The notes beneath the pieces were generated by a model. The model had not been told where the DNA came from. It saw only the letters and a list, made by a program, of their open reading frames with translations, and did not search any database. The translations under genes were made by a program, and so were the position numbers. Positions 1-6,402 of a DNA stretch of 9,370 nt are shown piece by piece (the first letter of the stretch is position 1; the number at the start of each line of letters is the position of its first letter). Origin of the DNA: JAUXEH01 sp965533275 (lineage in GTDB: Bacteria > Acidobacteriota > Aminicenantia > Aminicenantales > Aminicenantaceae); NCBI GenBank assembly GCA_965533275.1, contig CBESWG010000085.1:1-9370 (forward strand). Reading direction: 5' to 3'.

Positions 1-1
1 C

Positions 2-1795
2 CTGACCCAGTGGTTCAACAACTCGATCTACACCTATGTGACCCTCAAGGAAGGGGCCGGTTCGATGGCCCTGGAGGCCAAGCTTCCCGGGTTCCTGGTC
101 AAGTATATGGGCTCGCAGTTCGCGGCCTTCGTGGGGCCCGAGGCGGACATAACCGAGATATTCCAGCTCAAATTGAAGCCGCTCCTGGACATCCATCTCC
201 ACCCCAGCGAACAGTTCGATGTCGAGACAAGCGGAAGCATGGCCTCGGTCCTGATCTTTTCGGCGATCGCCGCGCTGATCCTGGTCATCGCCTGCATCAA
301 CTTCATGAGCCTCTCCACGGCCCGGGCCAACAAACGGGCCAGAGAGGTGGGGATGCGGAAGACCATCGGGGCCCTCAGGCGTCAGCTGTGGGGACAGTTC
401 CTGGGAGAGTCTGTTTTCCTCAGCCTGGTCGCGCTGGCCCTGGCAATGCTCCTGATCTTCATGTCCCTCCCCGCCTTCAACACGCTGACCGGCAAGGCAC
501 TCCGCCTGGGCACGCTGTTCTCGCTGGAGAACGTGCTGGTCCTGTTCGGGATCGCCCTCGTCACGGGCATTCTGTCAGGGCTCTACCCGGCCTTCTACCT
601 GACAGCGTTCGAGCCGGTCAAGGTCCTCAAGGGCAGCGCCCTCTCCGGGACCGGGAAATCGGCCTTCCGCAGGGCGATGGCGGTCCTCCAGTTCGCCATC
701 TCCATCACCCTCATCATCGGGACTCTGATCATCTTCAAGCAGATGGGCTTTCTGCAGGAGAAGGCACTGGGTTTCGACAGGGAGAATATGGTCCTCATCT
801 CGACCGAGAGCGAAACGGTTCGCCAGGGCTTGCCAGTCCTCCGCGACACCCTGAAGGCCAACCCCCGGATCGTGTCTGTGGCCGGCTCCTCCAACGTTCC
901 CGGCAGCCGTGCCTTCTCGGACACCGTGTTCAAGCGGGACGACTCGGACGACATATACAGCCTGATGTTCATCTCCTCCGAACCCGAGTTCATAGATACC
1001 TATGGTTTTCAGCTGGTCCAGGGACGGGGCTTCTCGCGGGAATTCGGAACGGACCTCGAGGGGGCTGTGGTGGTGAACCGTGCGGCCGTCAGGGAGCTCG
1101 GCTACACCCTCGAGGATGCCATAGACAGAACGCTGCTGATGGCCGTCAGCGAGTCGGAATTCACGGAGCTGTCGATCATCGGAGTGGTGGATGATTTCCA
1201 TTTCAAGTCCCTGCACAGGGCCATCGAACCCTTGGCACTCATGGTGAGGCCGGACCGTACACGCATCATCTCGGTGCGGGTCCTACCAGGAGACATGCGT
1301 GAGGCCCTCGCCTTCATCGAGGACAAATGGGGGGAGGTCTTTCCTGGGGAAGAATTCAACTTCAGCTTCCTGGACCAGAAGATCGCCCTGCTTTACACGA
1401 GCGAGGGGCGGATGCGTGACATCTTTCTGATCTTCTCGATGCTATCCATTTTTGTCGCCTGCCTGGGGCTTTTCGGCCTGGCGGCCTTCACCGCAGAGGA
1501 ACGCACCAAGGAGATCGGCGTGCGTAAGGTCCTGGGAGCCTCCTCGGCCAACATCCTTGTGCTGCTCTCCCGGGAGTTCACCAAGTGGGTGATCGCAGCC
1601 AACCTCATCGCCTGGCCCGTGGCCTACTATGCCATGAACCGCTGGATGCAGAATTTTGCGTACCGGACCAGCCTGGGGATCTGGCCGTTCGTACTGGCCG
1701 CGGTCCTGGCATTGGGGATCGCCCTGCTCACCGTGAGCGCCCAGTCCATCCGGGCAGCCCTGGCCGATCCCATAAAGTCGCTGCGGTACGAATGA
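2..1795 (+). CDS. ABC transporter permease, FtsX/MacB-type (5' partial)
   Basis: This is the C-terminal 597 residues of a large integral-membrane ABC permease of the MacB/FtsX superfamily. The reading frame is open to the left window edge, so the true start and probably about 200 residues (first membrane helix and part of the first periplasmic domain) are missing. Numbering from the GTG at 38, hydrophobic segments lie near 69-94, 118-141, 158-188, 211-235, 455-480, 505-530 and 550-572, with a large soluble extracytoplasmic domain between about 236 and 450. Two cytoplasmic coupling motifs of the family are visible, REVGMRKTIGA near 111 and KEIGVRKVLGA near 488, and the end DPIKSLRYE is typical of tandem-repeat permeases of about 780-800 residues. 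Such proteins work with a separate ATPase in exporting peptides, lipids or drugs or in mechanotransmission; the substrate cannot be read here and no ATPase gene is in the window. An unrelated efflux permease is unlikely. Confidence 0.93.
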   Translation: MTQWFNNSIYTYVTLKEGAGSMALEAKLPGFLVKYMGSQFAAFVGPEADITEIFQLKLKPLLDIHLHPSEQFDVETSGSMASVLIFSAIAALILVIACINFMSLSTARANKRAREVGMRKTIGALRRQLWGQFLGESVFLSLVALALAMLLIFMSLPAFNTLTGKALRLGTLFSLENVLVLFGIALVTGILSGLYPAFYLTAFEPVKVLKGSALSGTGKSAFRRAMAVLQFAISITLIIGTLIIFKQMGFLQEKALGFDRENMVLISTESETVRQGLPVLRDTLKANPRIVSVAGSSNVPGSRAFSDTVFKRDDSDDIYSLMFISSEPEFIDTYGFQLVQGRGFSREFGTDLEGAVVVNRAAVRELGYTLEDAIDRTLLMAVSESEFTELSIIGVVDDFHFKSLHRAIEPLALMVRPDRTRIISVRVLPGDMREALAFIEDKWGEVFPGEEFNFSFLDQKIALLYTSEGRMRDIFLIFSMLSIFVACLGLFGLAAFTAEERTKEIGVRKVLGASSANILVLLSREFTKWVIAANLIAWPVAYYAMNRWMQNFAYRTSLGIWPFVLAAVLALGIALLTVSAQSIRAALADPIKSLRYE

Positions 1796-1825
1796 CGGAG
1801 GAGGGCCCCTCCTGTCATTTATTTC
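1793..1825 (+). terminator. Hairpin terminator between convergent genes
   Basis: A 6-bp stem AGGAGG/CCTCCT (1799-1804 with 1808-1813) has a GCC loop. It is extended by an outer TGAC/GTCA pairing (1793-1796 with 1814-1817) across a two-base bulge, and is followed on the plus strand by the T-rich stretch TTTATTTC. It begins inside the permease stop codon, and its T-tract contains the stop codon of the convergent peptidase gene. The T-tract favours termination of plus-strand transcription; the minus side has no T-run, so bidirectional action is less certain. Confidence 0.7.
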
Positions 1826-2679
1826 ATGGCGTTGAAGGCGTCCATCACCTTAAGAAAATCGGGATCCGTGAACGTGAACTCTCCCTCTCCCGTCTTTTCG
1901 GCCCCGGGGTAGAGCGCACGCTCCTTTTTGACCTTGAGAACCATGGTGTAGGGTGGATCCAGCTTGTAGGGAGCCACCCCATTCAGGTTCCGTAGGGCCG
2001 CGGCGACACTACGGCGGATGCCCCGTGTCACCTCCTCCGGGTGCAGGCACAGGGCCGCCGGGGCCATCGCCTGCTTCGTCTCATAGACGGCCACCCCCTC
2101 GAAGAGGCTCTCGGCCTGGCCGCAGATCAAGTCGTCGCCCGCCAGGAACGCCACCGGCACATCGTGCAGGCCCGCGATGAGAGCGTTGTAGCCCGCCTCC
2201 GGGAGGGACACTCCATTGACCGAGAGGTCGATCACATTCCCGCTCGAGGTATGCGCGATGATCCCGCCTTCGGTCCCCGCCTTGGCGTGATACCCGATAA
2301 AAACGACGGCATCGAAACTCTCGTCGATACCAAGCATCATGTTCTCGGGAAGTGACGTCACTCCCCGCAGCAGGCGGGCCTTCCGGTGCAGCAGCCCGGG
2401 GACGATGTTGGTCTTGGCGCCGTGGCCGTCACGGACCACGACTTCCGTTGCACCGGCGTCCAGAGCTCCCTGCACCGCAGCGCTGGCTTCCTCGCTCATC
2501 AATCCCCGGAAGTAGTCATAATCCGGTCCCGAGGAGCTGCACTCCCGTCCTGAAACCACTCCTGCAATCCCTTCCATGTCCACGGAGATGAAGACCTTTA
2601 TCCCCTTCCGGGGTGCCGAGGCCAGGAACACCACACCGGCCAACAAAAGGGCGACTCCCCACATCCTGTATTTTTTCAT
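1819..2679 (-). CDS. M55 family D-aminopeptidase, exported (DppA-like)
   Basis: This is a 286-residue zinc peptidase of MEROPS family M55, whose characterised member B. subtilis DppA removes N-terminal D-amino acids from short peptides such as D-Ala-D-Ala. The visible metal ligands match DppA in order and spacing: D34 and E36 in SVDMEG, H86 in RDGHG, H131 in GYHAKAG and E161 in LPEAGYN. H143 in AHTSSG is at the position of the proposed catalytic histidine. Residues 1-22 form a Sec-type signal peptide or membrane anchor (KKYR then a hydrophobic stretch) with no lipobox, so the enzyme probably acts outside the cytoplasmic membrane, unlike DppA itself. The ATG at 2679 was chosen because AGGAGG lies just upstream; a longer frame to 2727 would bury that ribosome site. 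It is the last gene of a four-gene operon, 91 bases after the symporter. The exact substrate is not determined. Confidence 0.9.
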   Translation of the reverse strand: MKKYRMWGVALLLAGVVFLASAPRKGIKVFISVDMEGIAGVVSGRECSSSGPDYDYFRGLMSEEASAAVQGALDAGATEVVVRDGHGAKTNIVPGLLHRKARLLRGVTSLPENMMLGIDESFDAVVFIGYHAKAGTEGGIIAHTSSGNVIDLSVNGVSLPEAGYNALIAGLHDVPVAFLAGDDLICGQAESLFEGVAVYETKQAMAPAALCLHPEEVTRGIRRSVAAALRNLNGVAPYKLDPPYTMVLKVKKERALYPGAEKTGEGEFTFTDPDFLKVMDAFNAMK

Positions 2680-2770
2680 GGTTTCCTCCTTGTCCGTATT
2701 CGTCACATCGTATCTCAAATAGCACAAATGATCATTGGCTGCCGTCAGTATTTGAATATCCGGATCCGGC
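2680..2770 (-). other. Intergenic leader between symporter and peptidase genes
   Basis: These 91 bases are AT-richer than the flanking genes. They hold the 10-base palindromes CCGGATCCGG (2760-2769) and AATGATCATT (2727-2736), and a strong AGGAGG ribosome site just before 2679. No convincing -35/-10 pair and no T-tailed terminator is visible, so read-through from the symporter gene is the default reading. Either palindrome could be a weak operator or chance. Confidence 0.35.
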
Positions 2771-4225
2771 TCAGCGGGATGGCTGGGGCTTTCGGCTCAG
2801 CAGGCTGCCGATCACCACGGCCAGCGAGGCACAGATGAATCCGGGGATGAGCTCGTAGATTTCGGTCGGCTGGCTGAGATACAGCTTCCAGAATATGACA
2901 ACCAGCGTTCCGGTGATCATGCCAGCCAGGACTCCGGCGATGGTCGTCCGCTTCCAGTAGAGTGCGAAGATGAGCGTCGTCCCGAAGGCCGCGCCCAGCC
3001 CGCCCCAGGCGAAGAGCACCAGCCAGAAGATCAGGTCCTGGGCCAGATAGGCCATGACCAGGGCCAGGATGCCGGAGAGAACGACCACCAGGCGGCTGAG
3101 CCTGAGCCTCCGGGCTTCGGGTATTGCGGCCCCCTTTTTGATGATCTTTTCATAGACATCGCACACGAAAGTGGAGGCCACCACCAGGAGCTGGGAGTCT
3201 GCCGTGGAGAGGATGGCGGCGAAGATGCCGCCGAGGACCAAGCCGTAGAGCGCGGGACCGAAGAACTCCGAGGAGAGAACCAGGTAGATCACCTCCGGAT
3301 CAGCTGCGGGGAGGCTCTCCACATCCGGGATCAGGGCCCGCCCCATCAGGCCGACGAACACGGCCCCCCAGCTGATCACAACGTTCCAGAACGTCCCGAT
3401 CACCGCCGCGAACCGGAGCTTGTCGGGATCGTCTATGGACATGTACCGGACGACGATATGGGGTTGGCCAGGAGAACCCAGGCCGATGCCGAGGAAGCCG
3501 ATGATGACCCCCACACTCAGGGAGAATGGATCGATCAGGGCCGGATCCAGCTGGCCCAGGATCTGCAGCAAGGTCGAGAATCCACCGAGCCGTATCAGTC
3601 CGTAGACCGGGAAGATCACCAGGCCGATGATCAGGATCACCGCACGGATGACGTCATTGTAGGCCACAGCGATATAGCCACCCAGGACCATATAGACCAG
3701 GACCAGCACACCGGAGGCGGCCAACGCAAGCAGGACGGGGATATCCAGCGCCGTGCTCAAAGCCTTGGCCCCGCCCACGAACTGCGCGGCCACATAGGCT
3801 GTGATGAAGATAGCGATGATCACGGCGCCCGTGATCCGGATGAGATGCCGTTTGTCCTGGAACCGGGACTCGAAATAATCCAGCAGGGTGATCGAACCGT
3901 AGGCCTCTGTCTCCTTCCGGAGCCTGCGGCCGATGTAGATGAACTGGAACATCTCCGCCGTGATGTACCCCACCACGGCCCAGACCGCTCCTGCCCCCCG
4001 CGTGAAGGCCATCCCGCTGACCCCCAGCACCAGCCATGAGGACCGCCCCGAGGACACAGCGGACAGGGCCACGACGAACTTGTTCATGGCCCGGCCGCCG
4101 ATGAAAAAATCCGACTGGTTCCTCATGCGGCGGAGAGTGAATATCCCCACCAGAACGGGCAGGAAGAGCGTCAGAAGGAATATGCCGAATGCAAGGGGAT
4201 CGGTCAGTTTGTCGTAGATGCTCAT
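2771..4225 (-). CDS. Sodium:solute symporter, PutP-like (SSS family)
   Basis: This 484-residue, highly hydrophobic protein of the SSS/LeuT-fold family (about 12-13 membrane spans) is expected to take up an amino acid or similar small solute with Na+. Signatures shared with E. coli PutP are ILGGR-like FIGGRAMNKF (R45), LLDYFESRFQDK (114-125), VAYNDVIRA (D191), GQPHI (253-257) and AAILSTADSQLLV, in which S340 and T341 correspond to the PutP sodium-site residues. The segment SAVSSGRSSW (55-64) aligns with PutP SAGASDMSGW, so the essential PutP D55 is replaced by G60 while S57 is kept as S62; coupling or ion use may therefore differ. The ATG overlaps the stop of the preceding 35-codon gene by ATGA and has no strong ribosome site of its own, indicating translational coupling. 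Neighbouring exported hydrolases suggest aspartate, asparagine or small D/L-amino acids as cargo, but this is inferred from context. Confidence 0.92.
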   Translation of the reverse strand: MSIYDKLTDPLAFGIFLLTLFLPVLVGIFTLRRMRNQSDFFIGGRAMNKFVVALSAVSSGRSSWLVLGVSGMAFTRGAGAVWAVVGYITAEMFQFIYIGRRLRKETEAYGSITLLDYFESRFQDKRHLIRITGAVIIAIFITAYVAAQFVGGAKALSTALDIPVLLALAASGVLVLVYMVLGGYIAVAYNDVIRAVILIIGLVIFPVYGLIRLGGFSTLLQILGQLDPALIDPFSLSVGVIIGFLGIGLGSPGQPHIVVRYMSIDDPDKLRFAAVIGTFWNVVISWGAVFVGLMGRALIPDVESLPAADPEVIYLVLSSEFFGPALYGLVLGGIFAAILSTADSQLLVVASTFVCDVYEKIIKKGAAIPEARRLRLSRLVVVLSGILALVMAYLAQDLIFWLVLFAWGGLGAAFGTTLIFALYWKRTTIAGVLAGMITGTLVVIFWKLYLSQPTEIYELIPGFICASLAVVIGSLLSRKPQPSR

Positions 4226-4329
4226 CTACCGGCCTTGTCCGTATCCCTGCCCGACAGCCAGTAGAGCAGGAAGGATGCGATGACGATAGCCAGGGGAAGG
4301 ATCAGGAGCACGAAAACCGCTCCGAACAT
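4222..4329 (-). CDS. 35-residue single-span membrane protein, likely symporter partner
   Basis: This short gene begins MFGAVFVLLILPLAIVIASF and ends LLYWLSGRDTDKAGR. Residues 2-25 form one transmembrane helix, followed by a short charged tail that by the positive-inside rule should face the cytoplasm. A strong ribosome site, AAGGAGGAC at 4337-4345, lies 7 bases before the ATG, and the stop TGA overlaps the symporter ATG in an ATGA junction, so the gene is very probably translated. It sits 36 bases after the asparaginase-family gene in the same operon. Tiny one-helix accessory subunits are known for sodium-coupled transporters (for example MetS with the MetP transporter, and small proteins annotated beside SSS genes). 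A similar subunit or assembly role is the best guess; no specific family was recognised. Confidence 0.78.
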   Translation of the reverse strand: MFGAVFVLLILPLAIVIASFLLYWLSGRDTDKAGR

Positions 4330-4336
4330 GAGTCGT

Positions 4337-4345
4337 GTCCTCCTT
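4337..4345 (-). promoter_or_regulatory. Strong ribosome binding site of the 35-codon gene
   Basis: On the minus strand AAGGAGGAC lies 7 bases before the ATG at 4329. It is the best ribosome site in this part of the operon and is what supports the 35-codon gene as real. It probably also feeds the coupled symporter start downstream. Confidence 0.75.
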
Positions 4346-4365
4346 AGACCGAATTCCTCTCGGGC

Positions 4366-5442
4366 CTAATCCTCCGTGGGGAAAGCTACAGAACCTGTAT
4401 AGATCGAATAGCCGGAGGCATTCTGGGCCGACATCCGTCCGGGCCGGCTTCCGGTAGTGCGGCAGGCCCCCAACTCGCCCTTGGTATTGATGGCGACGAA
4501 CTGCTCACCGGGCAGGAACTTGGGATTTATCTTCTTGTATTTTTCCGCGATCATGTGCAGGGCATCCTCACAGGCCTGCTGGGGTGTCCGGCCCTGCTTC
4601 ATGCGCAGGACCATGTAGAAGGAAGCACACGACTTGATCACATCCTCTCCCCTTCCTGTAGCGCCCGCCGCCCCCACCTCGTTGTCCACGTAGAGGCCGG
4701 CGCCTATGATGGGGGAATCTCCCACCCGGCCGGGGATCTTGAATCCCAGCCCGCTGGTCGTGGTGATGCCGGCCACGTCCCCGTTGCCGTCCACGGCCAG
4801 GACATTGGTGGTGCCGTGAGGATCGTCGTCCAGCTCATCCCGCTGCCTCTCTCTCTGCTGATATTCCGGCAGGTCCTTGAGATGATCGGGAGGGCCCCAG
4901 TCATCCCGGTCGGAAAGGGCTTCCTTGCGGCGCAGGAAGGCCTTGCGAGTATTCTCGGTCAGTAGGTCTTCCTCCTTGAATCCCCACTTCTTGGCAAAGG
5001 CAAGGGCGTCACTGCCCACCATAAGGATGTGGTCGGTCCGCTCCATTACGATGCGCGCTACCGAGCAGGGGTATTTTATATTCTCCAGGCATGCCACGGC
5101 ACCCGCGTTATAGGTCTTGCCGTCCATGATGGAGGCATCCAGCTGCACAACTCCATCCTCGTTGGGAAAACCCCCATATCCCACGCTCATGTCGTTCGGA
5201 TCTTCTTCGATGATGTTGGCCGCTTTTTCTATTGCGTCGACAGCCCGCCCTCCCCCGCTGAGGACCTCCCATCCCGCGGCCAGGGCTTTTTTCCCCGTCG
5301 CATTGGTGTGGCTGGTGACTATCAAAGGCACTTTTCCGCCCTGCCCGCCGGTGAAGGCCGGTAGGCCCTTGTAAAGAAGAACCCCGGCGCCCAGGCCGAG
5401 ACTCCGGCTGAAAAAGTTTCTCCGGGTGATGTGTTTCTTCAT
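4366..5442 (-). CDS. Tat-exported glycosylasparaginase / beta-aspartyl hydrolase family protein
   Basis: This 358-residue Ntn-hydrolase belongs to the family of N4-(beta-N-acetylglucosaminyl)-L-asparaginase and isoaspartyl peptidase/asparaginase. These are made as a precursor and cleave themselves before a catalytic threonine. The segment HGTTNVLAVD aligns with HDTIGMVALD of the Flavobacterium enzyme, making T211 the predicted cleavage site and nucleophile. TTSGLGFKIPGRVGDSP (R239, D242) and NEVGAAGATGRGE (254-266) supply the substrate-binding loops. The N-terminus TRRNFFSRSLGLGAGVLL is a twin-arginine signal, so the folded enzyme is probably exported. The HD pair before the threonine is HG here, a change in a residue involved in autoproteolysis in the classical enzyme. 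The start at 5442 has a CAGGAG ribosome site. It is the first gene of the operon with a small membrane protein, a symporter and a D-aminopeptidase. Whether the substrate is glycosyl-asparagine, isoaspartyl dipeptide or asparagine cannot be read directly. Confidence 0.88.
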   Translation of the reverse strand: MKKHITRRNFFSRSLGLGAGVLLYKGLPAFTGGQGGKVPLIVTSHTNATGKKALAAGWEVLSGGGRAVDAIEKAANIIEEDPNDMSVGYGGFPNEDGVVQLDASIMDGKTYNAGAVACLENIKYPCSVARIVMERTDHILMVGSDALAFAKKWGFKEEDLLTENTRKAFLRRKEALSDRDDWGPPDHLKDLPEYQQRERQRDELDDDPHGTTNVLAVDGNGDVAGITTTSGLGFKIPGRVGDSPIIGAGLYVDNEVGAAGATGRGEDVIKSCASFYMVLRMKQGRTPQQACEDALHMIAEKYKKINPKFLPGEQFVAINTKGELGACRTTGSRPGRMSAQNASGYSIYTGSVAFPTED

Positions 5443-5479
5443 GATTCGCTCTCCTGTTCGGATTCAACAGTCCCTTGCG

Positions 5480-5497
5480 GGTGTTTTATCTAACACC
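5480..5497. promoter_or_regulatory. Perfect inverted repeat upstream of the hydrolase-symporter operon
   Basis: GGTGTT and AACACC (5480-5485 and 5492-5497) are perfect 6-base arms around a 6-base AT-rich centre, 38-55 bases upstream of the operon's first ATG. They sit in the AT-richest patch of this intergenic region. On the minus strand TTGAAC lies just upstream and TAAAAC lies across the repeat at a short spacing of 15, a weak promoter match. The placement fits a dimeric regulator's operator over a promoter; a leader hairpin is the alternative. Confidence 0.4.
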
Positions 5498-5535
5498 TTA
5501 ACAGTTCAAGACATAGCTTTGCAAGAATCACTTCC

Positions 5536-5550
5536 TCGCTGCTGCAGCGA
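5536..5550. repeat. Short perfect hairpin after the TonB operon
   Basis: TCGCTG and CAGCGA pair perfectly around a CTG loop. The hairpin lies 51-65 bases beyond the stop of the secreted 266-residue protein and upstream of the next minus-strand operon. No T-run follows on either strand, so it is not a textbook intrinsic terminator. It could stabilise the 3' end of the transcript or be chance. Confidence 0.35.
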
Positions 5551-5601
5551 TCTCCGTCCGTAAACAATCCAGGGAACTTTTCGGCGTAGATTGCTACAAC
5601 C

Positions 5602-6402
5602 TCATGGGAGAAAGGGGGGAGAGGGACACGGTGTTTTTTCTTTGTCGTGGGCGAGCGTGACGGTTGCGGACACGGGCTTCTCCATGCCCTGGGGAGTCAT
5701 CCGGTTGAACGTCACCCGGACCTGCCTCAGGGGGCGGAGGGGGTTGGTAGGGCTTGCATCCTCCTCTTTCGTGAGCAGGCGGGTCGCCATCTGGGCTGCC
5801 AGTCCCACCAGGCTCAGGATGGAGAAGGAATTGGCCAGAGGGTCTCGGTGGGCATCTGGATTGAAGGGATCATAGTTGCGCGGCATGGGGGGGAGCTTCA
5901 GGTTATAGGAGATGCGGTCCAGAGTCCGCCTGCGGCTCGCCGCGACAAGCTGCTGATCCACATACAAAGAGATCATGTACTCCTTTTCCTGGAAACGCGG
6001 CTTGGACTCCGGTTCTCCTTCGATGATCGGGGCCCCCGCATCCTCATCGAGCGCGATATCGAGGCTCAGTTCATGGCGGAAGATCGTCTCCCCGGACATG
6101 AGCTCCAGGGTGAAGACCGCTGTGCCAGAACCGGCAAACATTCCGGAGACATTCAGCTTGACCACATTGAAGCCGGGATTCATGAGTCCTGCATCGAGGA
6201 TTTCTCCTCCCCGCAGGAGCTTGAAAAAGGCGCCGCGGCTCAGTTCCACGCCCAGGTCGAGTGAAGAGGGAGGGCTGGCCCTTGTGATCTGGGGACCGCC
6301 GAGTATCCCCAAGTCCAGCACCAGTGCCGGCAGCTCCTGGGTCCGGGCCAGGGGGGCCAGGACCAGCAGGGCGGCACACAGGAGTGGGGTTATATACTTC
6401 AT
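5602..6402 (-). CDS. Secreted protein of unknown function
   Basis: This 266-residue protein was not recognised. Residues 1-20 (KYITPLLCAALLVLAPLAR) are a Sec signal peptide with likely cleavage near the RTQE that follows; the cysteine at 9 is inside the hydrophobic core and not in a good lipobox. Residues 25-118 read as beta-rich with alternating hydrophobics (for example VKLNVSGMF and TAVFTLELMSG), which could form an Ig-like or other sandwich domain. An acidic and proline-bearing linker (119-140) follows, then a second block that includes a hydrophobic helix near 192-210 (SFSILSLVGLAAQ), and a basic, proline-rich tail. The ATG overlaps the TonB-like gene's stop by ATGA and has no clear ribosome site, so translation is coupled. 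That coupling suggests the product acts in the envelope with the TonB-like protein. No catalytic motif or metal site stands out. Confidence 0.8.
   Translation of the reverse strand: MKYITPLLCAALLVLAPLARTQELPALVLDLGILGGPQITRASPPSSLDLGVELSRGAFFKLLRGGEILDAGLMNPGFNVVKLNVSGMFAGSGTAVFTLELMSGETIFRHELSLDIALDEDAGAPIIEGEPESKPRFQEKEYMISLYVDQQLVAASRRRTLDRISYNLKLPPMPRNYDPFNPDAHRDPLANSFSILSLVGLAAQMATRLLTKEEDASPTNPLRPLRQVRVTFNRMTPQGMEKPVSATVTLAHDKEKTPCPSPPFLP

Noticed and set aside
10..1194. Open frame of 394 codons on the plus strand
   Set aside because: It is an out-of-frame shadow of the permease gene; the product is Arg/Gly/Pro-rich without family motifs, while the other frame has membrane helices and coupling motifs.
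575..1216. Minus-strand frame of 213 codons within the permease gene
   Set aside because: Antisense shadow with no ribosome site and no recognisable domain.
2680..2727. N-terminal extension of the M55 peptidase by 16 codons
   Set aside because: The extension would overlap the AGGAGG ribosome site and hide the signal peptide; the start at 2679 is better supported.
2760..2769. CCGGATCCGG palindrome just after the symporter stop
   Set aside because: A single 10-base palindrome without T-run or conserved context is within chance expectation for this composition.
3458..4039. Plus-strand frame of 193 codons within the symporter gene
   Set aside because: Antisense shadow; the product is dominated by Asp, Gln and His and lacks motifs, and the symporter on the other strand is unambiguous.
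5536..5550. Intrinsic terminator of the TonB operon
   Set aside because: The stem is perfect but only 6 bases, and no T-run follows on the minus strand; it is kept only as a hairpin of uncertain role.
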